Part shown: positions 42,553 through 49,120 of the stretch, in pieces | How the letters are laid out: every line of letters starts with the position of its first letter | How positions within the stretch are numbered: position 1 is the first letter of the stretch | Source of the DNA: Algoriphagus pacificus | Lineage (GTDB): Bacteria > Bacteroidota > Bacteroidia > Cytophagales > Cyclobacteriaceae | Length of the DNA: 64,000 nt | Assembly (NCBI RefSeq): GCF_017254845.1 | Contig: NZ_JAFKCU010000004.1 | Span: forward strand, 124,001-188,000 | Direction: 5' to 3' | The notes under the pieces: model-generated | What the model saw: only the letters and a program-made list of their open reading frames with translations | The model's database searches: none | Told to the model about the DNA's origin: nothing | Program-made: the position numbers and the translations under genes

Positions 42553-43656
42553 TTATATCCTGAAGAAAATCTTCTTCCGATAGAGGAAGTAACAAAGGCC
42601 CCACATCAGAGCCAATGTGCATAAGACAGTAATAATCCCCAATCCATGCTCTCCAAACCCTAAAAGCTCCAGAAAACCTGTTGTGAATATTCCTACAGTT
42701 CTATTTAACCAACGGTGACCTAATATTTCTGCGAAAAGGTAAATGAAAATAGAATTCATCCCGACGATTATAAAAGGAAATGCTTTGGATTGATATTTTT
42801 TTACATCAATAAGCCAAAAGGAAAAAGCCAATGCGATTAAAGCCCAACCTCCCGATGCCAAAGCAAATGAGCTAGTGCTGATTCTTTTGATAATTGGGGT
42901 GATACCTAGTAAATCCAATCCGTATCCTAGGACTAAGCCTGCAATCCCTGCAATTAGAAATAGTTTGATCTTTTCCTGATCTGTTTTTTTAGAAAGGAGA
43001 ATGTTTCCACAAATAGCTCCCCAGATTGTATGAGCAGCTGTTGGGATACAATTAATCGCTACCCAACCTCCATTATTGATTTTTCCCATTAATATCATAT
43101 CCATATAGTTTCCAAAATTAGTCCCATGCTCATATGGAACTGCTGGATTGTACATTCTATAAAGAACTTCGGTTAAAATCAGGAGCCCGATAGAAACCCC
43201 CAGTTGAATTTTCCAGGACTTATTGATTAAAAAATAGGTGACTAGAATGGTAAAAGACAACTGCGTCAAAACGTTCCAAAGTTCAAAAACCAATTCCCCA
43301 CTATAAATGCAATGAAGACCTGTGCCGAACAAAAAAAGCAACAAGCATCTCTTGAGCATATGCTTCGTTACTTGGGATCTGTCTGCATGATTTGCCAGTC
43401 GCTTATTTAAAGAAAATGGCATGGCTACTCCCACAATAAACATGAAGAATGGTTGTATCAAGTCCCAAAATCGGAGTCCATTCCAAGGATGGTGGGTGAA
43501 TTGAGTGAAAAAAGAATTAAGGAAACCGGGTTCGGGAAAAGCTTCCAGCAAAGAATCATAAACCAAAGCAGCTTCTGCAATCAGCAAAAACATGGTTAAT
43601 CCTCGAAAAGTATCCAGTGAAACAAGCCTTTTCGAAGGAGAAGAAAGATTGTCCAT
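42553..43656 (-). CDS. DUF5009 / heparan-alpha-glucosaminide N-acetyltransferase-like membrane protein
   Basis: A 367-residue protein with about ten hydrophobic segments. Family marks are RLVSLDTFRGLTMFLLIAE at the N-terminus, HHPWNGLRFWDLIQPFFMFIVGVAMPFS near 54-81 (the Trp-Asp-Leu-Ile-Gln-Pro-x-Phe block), and NCIPTAAHTIWGAICGN near 200. The eukaryotic relative transfers acetyl groups from cytosolic acetyl-CoA across the membrane to a sugar. An acyl-transfer role on a periplasmic glycan is plausible, but the substrate is unknown. It is transcribed alone. Confidence 0.85.
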   Translation of the reverse strand: MDNLSSPSKRLVSLDTFRGLTMFLLIAEAALVYDSLLEAFPEPGFLNSFFTQFTHHPWNGLRFWDLIQPFFMFIVGVAMPFSLNKRLANHADRSQVTKHMLKRCLLLFLFGTGLHCIYSGELVFELWNVLTQLSFTILVTYFLINKSWKIQLGVSIGLLILTEVLYRMYNPAVPYEHGTNFGNYMDMILMGKINNGGWVAINCIPTAAHTIWGAICGNILLSKKTDQEKIKLFLIAGIAGLVLGYGLDLLGITPIIKRISTSSFALASGGWALIALAFSFWLIDVKKYQSKAFPFIIVGMNSIFIYLFAEILGHRWLNRTVGIFTTGFLELLGFGEHGLGIITVLCTLALMWGLCYFLYRKKIFFRI

Positions 43657-43711
43657 AAAGTGGTGGTTGTATGGGTTTCTTCTAAACTAATCAATCGGAA
43701 TTAATAGGCAT

Positions 43712-43739
43712 AAAAAAAGGTGCAGAATCTCTGCACCTT
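43712..43739 (-). terminator. Rho-independent terminator for the 36-residue gene
   Basis: On the minus strand AAGGTGCAG pairs with CTGCACCTT around AGATT and is followed by seven T residues. It lies 16 bases past the stop of the small Lys/Ala-rich gene, supporting that gene as a real transcription unit. Confidence 0.82.
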
Positions 43740-43754
43740 CCTCTATTTTAAGAC

Positions 43755-43865
43755 TTAATCTCTTTTTTTACTTTCCTTTTTTGCAGCTTTTGCAGCTCTT
43801 TTTTCTTTCAGTGTTTTAGCAGGGGCCTTTTTTGTATTAGGTTTGCCCTCAGGTTGTTTTGCCAT
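43755..43865 (-). CDS. 36-residue Lys/Ala-rich basic protein, unknown function
   Basis: ATG at 43865, TAA at 43755-43757. The product begins MAKQPEGKPNTKKAPAKTLK and ends EKRAAKAAKKESKKRD. It is about one third Lys, plus Arg and Ala, with no hydrophobic or Cys residues, and looks helical in its second half like a histone H1 tail or a small nucleic-acid-binding protein. Support comes from a dedicated terminator 16 bases downstream, a 7-bp hairpin (TTGTAGC/GCTACAA, 43873-43896) in its leader and position in an otherwise unexplained 285-base gap. It could be co-transcribed with the hydroxylase gene upstream (76-base gap). The function is unknown. Confidence 0.65.
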   Translation of the reverse strand: MAKQPEGKPNTKKAPAKTLKEKRAAKAAKKESKKRD

Positions 43866-43941
43866 GGTTTTATTGTAGCTGGAGTAGATGCTACAAAGTC
43901 TTTAACGATGGAAATAAAAAAAGAGATAAACTGTCCTATAA

Positions 43942-44826
43942 TTATTTTCTCTTGAAAATCCGCTGAAAAGGAGCAAGATTCTGTCCGATAAAATCTTCAG
44001 GATAATTTTCTTCATCCGGCAATCCTACTGGTAAGTTTTCATCATCTGAAGGCCAGTAATTCGTCTTAAAAAGGAAGTCCCAAAGGCTCAAAGAAATCCC
44101 ATAATTAAATCCATTTGGATGAGTTTCAGGTAGATTTTTAGCATGATGCCATAAATGCATCTGTGGCCCATTGATTATATAACGAAATGGTCCCAAAGGA
44201 ATATAAAGATTGGCATGCCCTAATTGCCCTACCACCAAAGTGAAAATATGGACTATAAAGAAATCGGTGATCCCAAAACCAATCATGGCTAAAGGAATAT
44301 ATTCCAATGTTCTATATAGGATGTTTTCCATCCAATGATATCTCAAAAGTGCAGCAAAACCCATTTCTCGGGTACTGTGATGAACTTTATGAAATTCCCA
44401 CATCCAACCAACGTTATGATACATTCGGTGAATGGCCCATTGCATAAAGTCTCGAATGATGAAAATCAGTACTAATTGAAGCCAACCTGGAAGTTGATCG
44501 ACTTTAACGGCAACAGTATTGGTGATTCCAAATAAGCCCAGGAAATCATTAAAAGCTTCCACAGCTACCATGGAAAGCGCATTGTAAGCGACTAAAGCAA
44601 ATAGGAAATAATTCCAGAAAAGATAAAAGATGTCCAGCCAAAAGTGCTCTCTGATGATTGGCTGGTTTTTTCTCCAAGGGAAGAAAACCTCCAATAGCCA
44701 AATCACAATAGATGCCCCGATCAGCCAATAAAAGTAATTGTGCCAAGAGGGATGCAGGACTTCATTGACCAAATAATTCCAATAGCCATAATAGCCGTCA
44801 GAAATTGCTTTGATGTACTTTTCCAT
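43942..44826 (-). CDS. Sterol desaturase / fatty acid hydroxylase family membrane protein
   Basis: A 294-residue integral membrane di-iron oxygenase. The histidine boxes are complete: H133 and H137 (HRMYH), H146, H149 and H150 (HKVHH), H224, H227 and H228 (HLWHH), plus H194 and H204 in between. Four hydrophobic segments lie before and between the boxes. The family hydroxylates or desaturates sterols, carotenoids, fatty acids or alkylglycerols using O2. The substrate is not evident; lipid or carotenoid modification is the likely role. The start ATG is at 44826. Confidence 0.9.
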   Translation of the reverse strand: MEKYIKAISDGYYGYWNYLVNEVLHPSWHNYFYWLIGASIVIWLLEVFFPWRKNQPIIREHFWLDIFYLFWNYFLFALVAYNALSMVAVEAFNDFLGLFGITNTVAVKVDQLPGWLQLVLIFIIRDFMQWAIHRMYHNVGWMWEFHKVHHSTREMGFAALLRYHWMENILYRTLEYIPLAMIGFGITDFFIVHIFTLVVGQLGHANLYIPLGPFRYIINGPQMHLWHHAKNLPETHPNGFNYGISLSLWDFLFKTNYWPSDDENLPVGLPDEENYPEDFIGQNLAPFQRIFKRK

Positions 44827-44933
44827 GGCGCAAAGATGGTTATTTTACCTTTTGATCCGGGTGATTTTGATCACAAAAGGTTTTGACTTGCTAAAATTTA
44901 CACAACTAATGCAAAGACCACAAAATCATAAAA

Positions 44934-44955
44934 AGTGCAACACGTGGCTGCACTC
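44934..44955 (-). terminator. Probable terminator downstream of dodecin
   Basis: On the minus strand AGTGCA and TGCACT form a 6-bp stem around CCACGTGT-type sequence, followed by TTTT. It lies about 30 bases past the dodecin stop. The stem is short, so strength is uncertain. Confidence 0.55.
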
Positions 44956-44983
44956 TTTATTTTCAATGAGAAAACAAAAGTAA

Positions 44984-45184
44984 TCAATCTACTCTGAACG
45001 AAACCTTGCACACACATCCATAGGAACTCACTTTCCCATCTTTTACATGTGCTTTGATATCTTTGACATACACTGAATCTATGTTTCGAACAGTCTTAGA
45101 AACTTCATCTACTGCATTTTGGATCGCATGCTCAATACTTTGGTCTGAGGAAGAAATAACTTCCAGCACTTTAACTATACCCAT
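44984..45184 (-). CDS. Dodecin (flavin-binding dodecameric protein)
   Basis: A 66-residue protein matching the dodecin fold, a small beta-alpha-beta-beta unit. Blocks are VKVLEVISSSDQSIEHAIQNAV, ASKTV-like EVSKTVRNIDSVYVKDIKA and the C-terminal YGCVCKVSFRVD. Dodecins form hollow dodecamers that store riboflavin or FMN or CoA and quench free flavin in the cytoplasm. The two cysteines near the end are an uncommon detail. It is divergent from the YjbR operon across a palindrome-rich 175-base region. Confidence 0.9.
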   Translation of the reverse strand: MGIVKVLEVISSSDQSIEHAIQNAVDEVSKTVRNIDSVYVKDIKAHVKDGKVSSYGCVCKVSFRVD

Positions 45185-45242
45185 GTTATTTTGGTTTATA
45201 TGAAAATTTAGGTTCTCCTTAGAAGTTAAGGATTTATCCCTG

Positions 45243-45296
45243 TACTTAAAATTTTAAGTAGATTTAATCGAAGGTCAAGTCGAAGATTAATCTTCG
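45243..45296. promoter_or_regulatory. Two perfect palindromes in the dodecin/YjbR divergent region
   Basis: TACTTAAAATTTTAAGTA (45243-45260) is an 18-base perfect palindrome, and CGAAGATTAATCTTCG (45281-45296) a 16-base one, their centres about 37 bases apart. Either could be an operator or a hairpin in the 5' leader of the plus-strand operon that begins at 45360. No regulator gene is adjacent. Confidence 0.45.
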
Positions 45297-45359
45297 GTTT
45301 TGAAATTTTCCCACACTTTTTTCTAATTTCAAAGACAAGGTTTAAACTTCAATAAACAG

Positions 45360-45710
45360 ATGACATTAGCTTTTTATCGTGACTATTGCCTAGCCAAAGC
45401 AGGAGTCACAGAGGACACACCCTTTGACGAGGATGCACTTTGTTTCCGGGTTGGAGGAAAGATTTTTTCAATCACTTCGATCTCTGCTTTTCAATATATC
45501 AACCTTAAATGTGATCCTGAAAGGGCAGTGGAGTTACGCGAACAGTTTCCGGGGATTACCCCAGGCTATCACATGAATAAAAAACAATGGAATTCTGTCA
45601 GCACTACTGGTAACGTACCAGATAGATTGATATTAGAATTGGCAGATCATTCTTACGAGCTTATCTTTGGGAGCCTACCTAAAAAACTACAGGCAGAAAT
45701 TCGCCCATGA
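45360..45710 (+). CDS. MmcQ/YjbR-family protein
   Basis: A 116-residue protein of the MmcQ/YjbR (CyaY-like fold) family. Typical blocks are FYRDYCLAKAGVTEDTPFDEDALCFRVGGKIF, INLKCDPERAVELREQFPGITPGYHMNKKQWNSV and LADHSYELIFGSLPKK. The family has a DNA-binding-like fold, but function is unproven in most species. Its stop overlaps the ABC ATPase start by four bases (ATGA). It heads an unusual operon with an ABC ATPase and an App1-type phosphatase. Confidence 0.9.
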   Translation: MTLAFYRDYCLAKAGVTEDTPFDEDALCFRVGGKIFSITSISAFQYINLKCDPERAVELREQFPGITPGYHMNKKQWNSVSTTGNVPDRLILELADHSYELIFGSLPKKLQAEIRP

Positions 45711-46660
45711 GTTACTTCTCTGTTCGCCAAGTCTCCAAGTCCTATGACACCAGGTTGGCTCTTTCTGATTTTTCTTTAGAACTCGAAAAAGGTTCATTTC
45801 TTTCAATCGTAGGAGCAAGTGGATCTGGAAAAAGCACCTTGCTACGAATTATGGCAGGTTTGGAAGTTCAGGACGCAGGGGAGGTTTTTTTGGACGGGGA
45901 AATGATTTTAAACCCAAAACATAAATTGGTTTCAGGGTACGATGAAATCAAGTTGATCCATCAGGATTACCATCTTTTTCCCAATTCTACGGTGGAGGAA
46001 AATATTGCAAGACCTTTGTTGCAATACGATAAAAAATATGCAAAGCAGCGTGTAGAGGAACTACTGGGTCTTTTAGGGTTGAAAGAATTTAGAAACAGGT
46101 ATCCTAGACAGCTTTCTGGTGGGCAACAACAAAAGGTAGCTATTGCTAAGGCACTAAGTGTAGAACCTGAGCTGTTGCTGCTGGATGAGCCTTTCAGTTC
46201 GCTAGACACGATCCAAACTCACCAACTGATTTCGGAATTGAAGAGCTTGTTCGAAGAATTGGGGACCACTGTCGTTTTTGTGACTCATGATCTGGATGAT
46301 GCTTTAAGACTGACCGATAACCTTTTGATTTTACAAAAAGGGAAAACTGTCCAAGTTGGGAACTCCAAGGAATTATGCGAAAAACCTAAATCCCGATATG
46401 TAGCCAGGTTATTCAGTCCCATTAATCTTATTCCGGATCGGTTTAATTCCTACCTAAGGCCCTCTGATGTCAAGTTGAGAAGTAAAGGAACATTGATGGG
46501 GCATGTCTTAGATTCTCGCTATTTGGTTCATTACAATAGCTTACAGATCAGGTTAAAGAATGGCGGAGAGATATGGGAAGTGGATGACCCTTTGAGAAAA
46601 TATAAGATCGGGGATCGGGTTTATTTAACCTGGGATGAGGAAAAAGTGATGCTCCTTTGA
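45707..46660 (+). CDS. Orphan ABC transporter ATP-binding protein (PotA/FbpC-like)
   Basis: A 317-residue ABC ATPase. Walker A is GASGSGKST (36-44), Q-loop in LIHQDYHLFP, signature LSGGQQQKVAIAKAL, Walker B LLLLDEPFSSLD and switch His in VFVTHDLDDAL. The C-terminal ~90 residues (YLRPSDVKL..., DSRYLVHYNSLQIRL) form a TOBE-like domain, as in PotA/FbpC/ModC importers. No permease or binding-protein gene is adjacent, so it either serves a permease elsewhere or has another role. It lies in the four-gene overlapping operon 45360-47811. Confidence 0.9.
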   Translation: MSYFSVRQVSKSYDTRLALSDFSLELEKGSFLSIVGASGSGKSTLLRIMAGLEVQDAGEVFLDGEMILNPKHKLVSGYDEIKLIHQDYHLFPNSTVEENIARPLLQYDKKYAKQRVEELLGLLGLKEFRNRYPRQLSGGQQQKVAIAKALSVEPELLLLDEPFSSLDTIQTHQLISELKSLFEELGTTVVFVTHDLDDALRLTDNLLILQKGKTVQVGNSKELCEKPKSRYVARLFSPINLIPDRFNSYLRPSDVKLRSKGTLMGHVLDSRYLVHYNSLQIRLKNGGEIWEVDDPLRKYKIGDRVYLTWDEEKVMLL

Positions 46661-46678
46661 TCTCGAAAGGATTAATCC

Positions 46679-47698
46679 ATGTCAAAAAAAAGGAATATTC
46701 TTTTAAGTGTTTTATATGAAATAAAACTGGTCTTAAACCAAACGATTTTATGGATTTGGATCAAATTGGGATTGGTGAAATCTATTTTGATTATTCCTTT
46801 TGAGGGTTTTGGCAATGAAGAAGAAATTTTACTGGTAGGCCGTGTCATAAGAGACAATAGGGTAGGAGCCTCAAGTCCTGAAGACAGCATTTGGAAGAAT
46901 ATCGGTAAAATGCGCAGGAGGTTTATGAGTACAGTGATTCCAAATGTGCAGGTGAAAGCCGAATTCCAAGGTGAAGCATTTTTCGCCAAAACTGATGAAG
47001 AAGGTTATTTTGAGTTCAAAATCCGTCCCAGTAATGGATTAGTGATGGATACCAACTGGCAAAAGATCAAGCTGACACTGATGGATCAAGTGATCCGGAA
47101 CCAGGGAGATATAACTGCCATTGCAGATGTTTTTTTACCAGTCGGCAACATTGATTATGGTATTATTTCTGACATCGACGATACCATCATTCCTACAGGA
47201 GCGATGAAGATTCTAGAAATGCTAAAAACCACTTTTGCAAAAAATGCACATACCAGAGTTCCGTTTCCTGGCGTGGCTGCTTTTTATAAAGCTTTGCAAA
47301 GAGGTACGGATGGACATGAAAGCAATCCTTTTTTTTATGTATCGAGTAGTCCTTGGAATCTTTATGATTTTCTTCACGAGCTTCTCCAAATCCATAATAT
47401 TCCAAAGGGCCCATTGATGCTTCGGGATATCGGATTGTCTAGAACAGAGTTGATCTCAGGAAGTCATTCAGAGCATAAACTGGAGCAGATCCGTCAAATC
47501 CTCAGCACTTATACCCAGCTCAACTTCATCCTTATCGGTGATAGTGGACAGGATGATCCCGCTATTTATTTACAGGTTGTAAAAGAATTTCCAGGAAGAG
47601 TTTTGATGTTGTTTATCAGAGATGTCCATGCCTCAAGACATGCTTTTGTTGAAAAAATAAAGTCTGAATTAAGTGAGCTAGGGGTAGCATGTTATTGA
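46679..47698 (+). CDS. App1-like phosphatidate phosphatase domain protein (DUF2183)
   Basis: A 339-residue protein. It has an N-terminal ~150-residue region with a beta-sandwich-like part (VQVKAEFQGEAFFAKTDEEGYFEF), then the HAD-like App1 catalytic domain. The DxDxT-type nucleophile motif SDIDDTIIPTG holds D165 and D167; later blocks are FYVSSSPWNLYDFL and LIGDSGQDDPAIY. Yeast App1 is an Mg-dependent phosphatidate phosphatase. A phospholipid-phosphatase role is plausible, possibly at the membrane through its N-terminal hydrophobic stretch (~18-42). It overlaps a 40-residue ORF by 10 bases at its 3' end. Confidence 0.88.
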   Translation: MSKKRNILLSVLYEIKLVLNQTILWIWIKLGLVKSILIIPFEGFGNEEEILLVGRVIRDNRVGASSPEDSIWKNIGKMRRRFMSTVIPNVQVKAEFQGEAFFAKTDEEGYFEFKIRPSNGLVMDTNWQKIKLTLMDQVIRNQGDITAIADVFLPVGNIDYGIISDIDDTIIPTGAMKILEMLKTTFAKNAHTRVPFPGVAAFYKALQRGTDGHESNPFFYVSSSPWNLYDFLHELLQIHNIPKGPLMLRDIGLSRTELISGSHSEHKLEQIRQILSTYTQLNFILIGDSGQDDPAIYLQVVKEFPGRVLMLFIRDVHASRHAFVEKIKSELSELGVACY

Positions 47699-47811
47699 TA
47701 AAAAATACCTTGGAAGCCTCTGAATACTCTTTGTCCAAAGGATGGATACTTCCTGAAGACTTAAAGGAAATTGCCGAGGAAAAATTAAGAGACGAAAAAG
47801 CCAACGCCTGA
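47689..47811 (+). CDS. Possible 40-residue protein overlapping the App1 gene end
   Basis: ATG at 47689, TGA at 47809-47811, in a different frame from the App1 gene, which it overlaps by 10 bases. The product runs MLLIKNTLEASEYSLSKGWI, then LPEDLKEIAEEKLRDEKANA: a short hydrophobic start, then an acidic/basic helix. The start inside the preceding stop region and the terminator 15 bases downstream favour a translationally coupled small gene. No homologue is recalled. It may equally be a chance frame in the 3' UTR. Confidence 0.45.
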   Translation: MLLIKNTLEASEYSLSKGWILPEDLKEIAEEKLRDEKANA

Positions 47812-47825
47812 TCTTTAAAAATCAA

Positions 47826-47865
47826 AGAGGTAAGATTTTTCAACCTTACCTCTGAATTTTAATTT
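47826..47865. terminator. Rho-independent terminator, bidirectional
   Basis: AGAGGTAAG (47826-47834) pairs with CTTACCTCT (47845-47853) around ATTTTTCAAC, then AATTTTAATTTTT. On the minus strand a less perfect T-run follows. It ends the App1 operon and probably the SlyD operon as well. Confidence 0.78.
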
Positions 47866-47871
47866 TTCGAA

Positions 47872-48396
47872 TTAATCATGCATTCCATGTTCTCCATGAA
47901 CATGTCCATGCTCCAGCTCTTCTTTGCTTGCTTCTCTGACTTCAATGATTTTCCCATCAAAATGCAAGTCAAAGCCAACCAAAGGATGATTGAAATCCAA
48001 CAATAATTCTTCTCCAAGATCTTTCAGGATTTTAGCTTGCATCGGGTATCCGTTTTCATCCATAAGTGGAAGGAAGTTGCCTTCTGCTAGCATCTCAGGA
48101 TTGAAACCCTGTTGATCTGAAAACTGTGATTTTGGCAGGTTAATGATCAATTCATCATCCGGTTCTCCATAGGCCTCATTGACTGCGAGGGTAAATGAAA
48201 AGTCCTCACCTTGGCTTTGGCCATTCAATAATTCTTCAAATTTTTCTGGCAATCCGCTTTGACCAAAAAGAAAATAAAAGGGATCTTCTTCATCTCTAAT
48301 TTCTACACTAAATGGAGCTGATTCGATTTCGTCTTCGAATTTGCTGACTTTCAATTCATAGGTCAAACCGACCACTGTATTCGTTTCAATTTTCAT
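47872..48396 (-). CDS. FKBP-type peptidyl-prolyl isomerase, SlyD-like
   Basis: A 174-residue protein with a split FKBP domain: VVGLTYELKVSKFEDEI at the start, FYFLFGQSGLPEKFEELLNGQSQGEDFSF near 51-79, an insert-in-flap region and LVGFDLHFDGKIIEVREAS at about 140-158. The C-terminus is His-rich (HGHVHGEHGMHD), as in SlyD proteins that bind nickel or other divalent metals. It catalyses prolyl isomerisation and acts as a chaperone in the cytoplasm. It is the last gene of the YfhO-methyltransferase-SlyD operon, starting 7 bases after the methyltransferase stop. Confidence 0.9.
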   Translation of the reverse strand: MKIETNTVVGLTYELKVSKFEDEIESAPFSVEIRDEEDPFYFLFGQSGLPEKFEELLNGQSQGEDFSFTLAVNEAYGEPDDELIINLPKSQFSDQQGFNPEMLAEGNFLPLMDENGYPMQAKILKDLGEELLLDFNHPLVGFDLHFDGKIIEVREASKEELEHGHVHGEHGMHD

Positions 48397-48403
48397 CTGT
48401 TCA

Positions 48404-49120
48404 TTATTTAATTCCGTGTCTCAACCGGATGCTCAATCTTTCTTTCAAAACCTGCCATTTGGACCTTGGTGTGGAATGAGAAAGTGGTTTTTGAGACCGG
48501 AAGACAAAATATTGGTAGTCTTTTTCCTGAAAGAAAACGGGATAGGTTTCCATTTTTTCCAGGTAAAAGCCACTTGCTGTAATGTTCTTAATCAATTCTC
48601 CTGAATCCAAAGGCTGATCAATAACCTGCAATTTTTCAGGTTCGTTTTCAATCATCCATTGCAGATATCTTGGTGCAGGGATATGTATGAAAATCACCGA
48701 ATCCTGATGGGAATGCTCTTGAATTTTCTGGAATAATCTGAGATGCTGATCGACTGGTATATGTTCCAAAACATCCGGAAATACAAAAAAGTCAAACGTC
48801 TGATTAGGCTTATGGAAATCCGACATGTCTGAAACTTCAAACTTCAGGTTTTTCTGATTTTTCCAAAGCAATCTGGCTTTTTCGATACTTTCTGGACTGA
48901 TATCTACAGCCAGTACCTCTCCTTCTTTTAATTGTCCGGCAAGCAAGCTACTTACAGTTCCTATTCCACAACCCACTTCCAATATTCGATGATGGGATTT
49001 AAGCCCGGCAGCGATTACTTTGTCAAGAATGCTCAAGTGGCGAGAATTGATTCCCGTTTTTTCCTGCTTTTCAGAGAACTGATCGTAATAGCTGACAATT
49101 TTATCTTTAGACTCTTCCAT
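48404..49120 (-). CDS. Class I SAM-dependent methyltransferase
   Basis: A 238-residue protein from the ATG at 49120; a longer TTG-started frame would extend 62 bases into the YfhO gene. SAM motif I is ILEVGCGIGTVSSLL, motif II-like EVLAVDISPESIEKA follows, then FDFFVFPDVLEHIPVDQH, typical of ubiE/UbiG-like class I enzymes. The acceptor is unknown; the C-terminal basic segment (SKWQVLKERLSIRLRHGIK) might aid membrane binding. The start overlaps the YfhO 3' end by 14 bases. Confidence 0.87.
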   Translation of the reverse strand: MEESKDKIVSYYDQFSEKQEKTGINSRHLSILDKVIAAGLKSHHRILEVGCGIGTVSSLLAGQLKEGEVLAVDISPESIEKARLLWKNQKNLKFEVSDMSDFHKPNQTFDFFVFPDVLEHIPVDQHLRLFQKIQEHSHQDSVIFIHIPAPRYLQWMIENEPEKLQVIDQPLDSGELIKNITASGFYLEKMETYPVFFQEKDYQYFVFRSQKPLSHSTPRSKWQVLKERLSIRLRHGIK

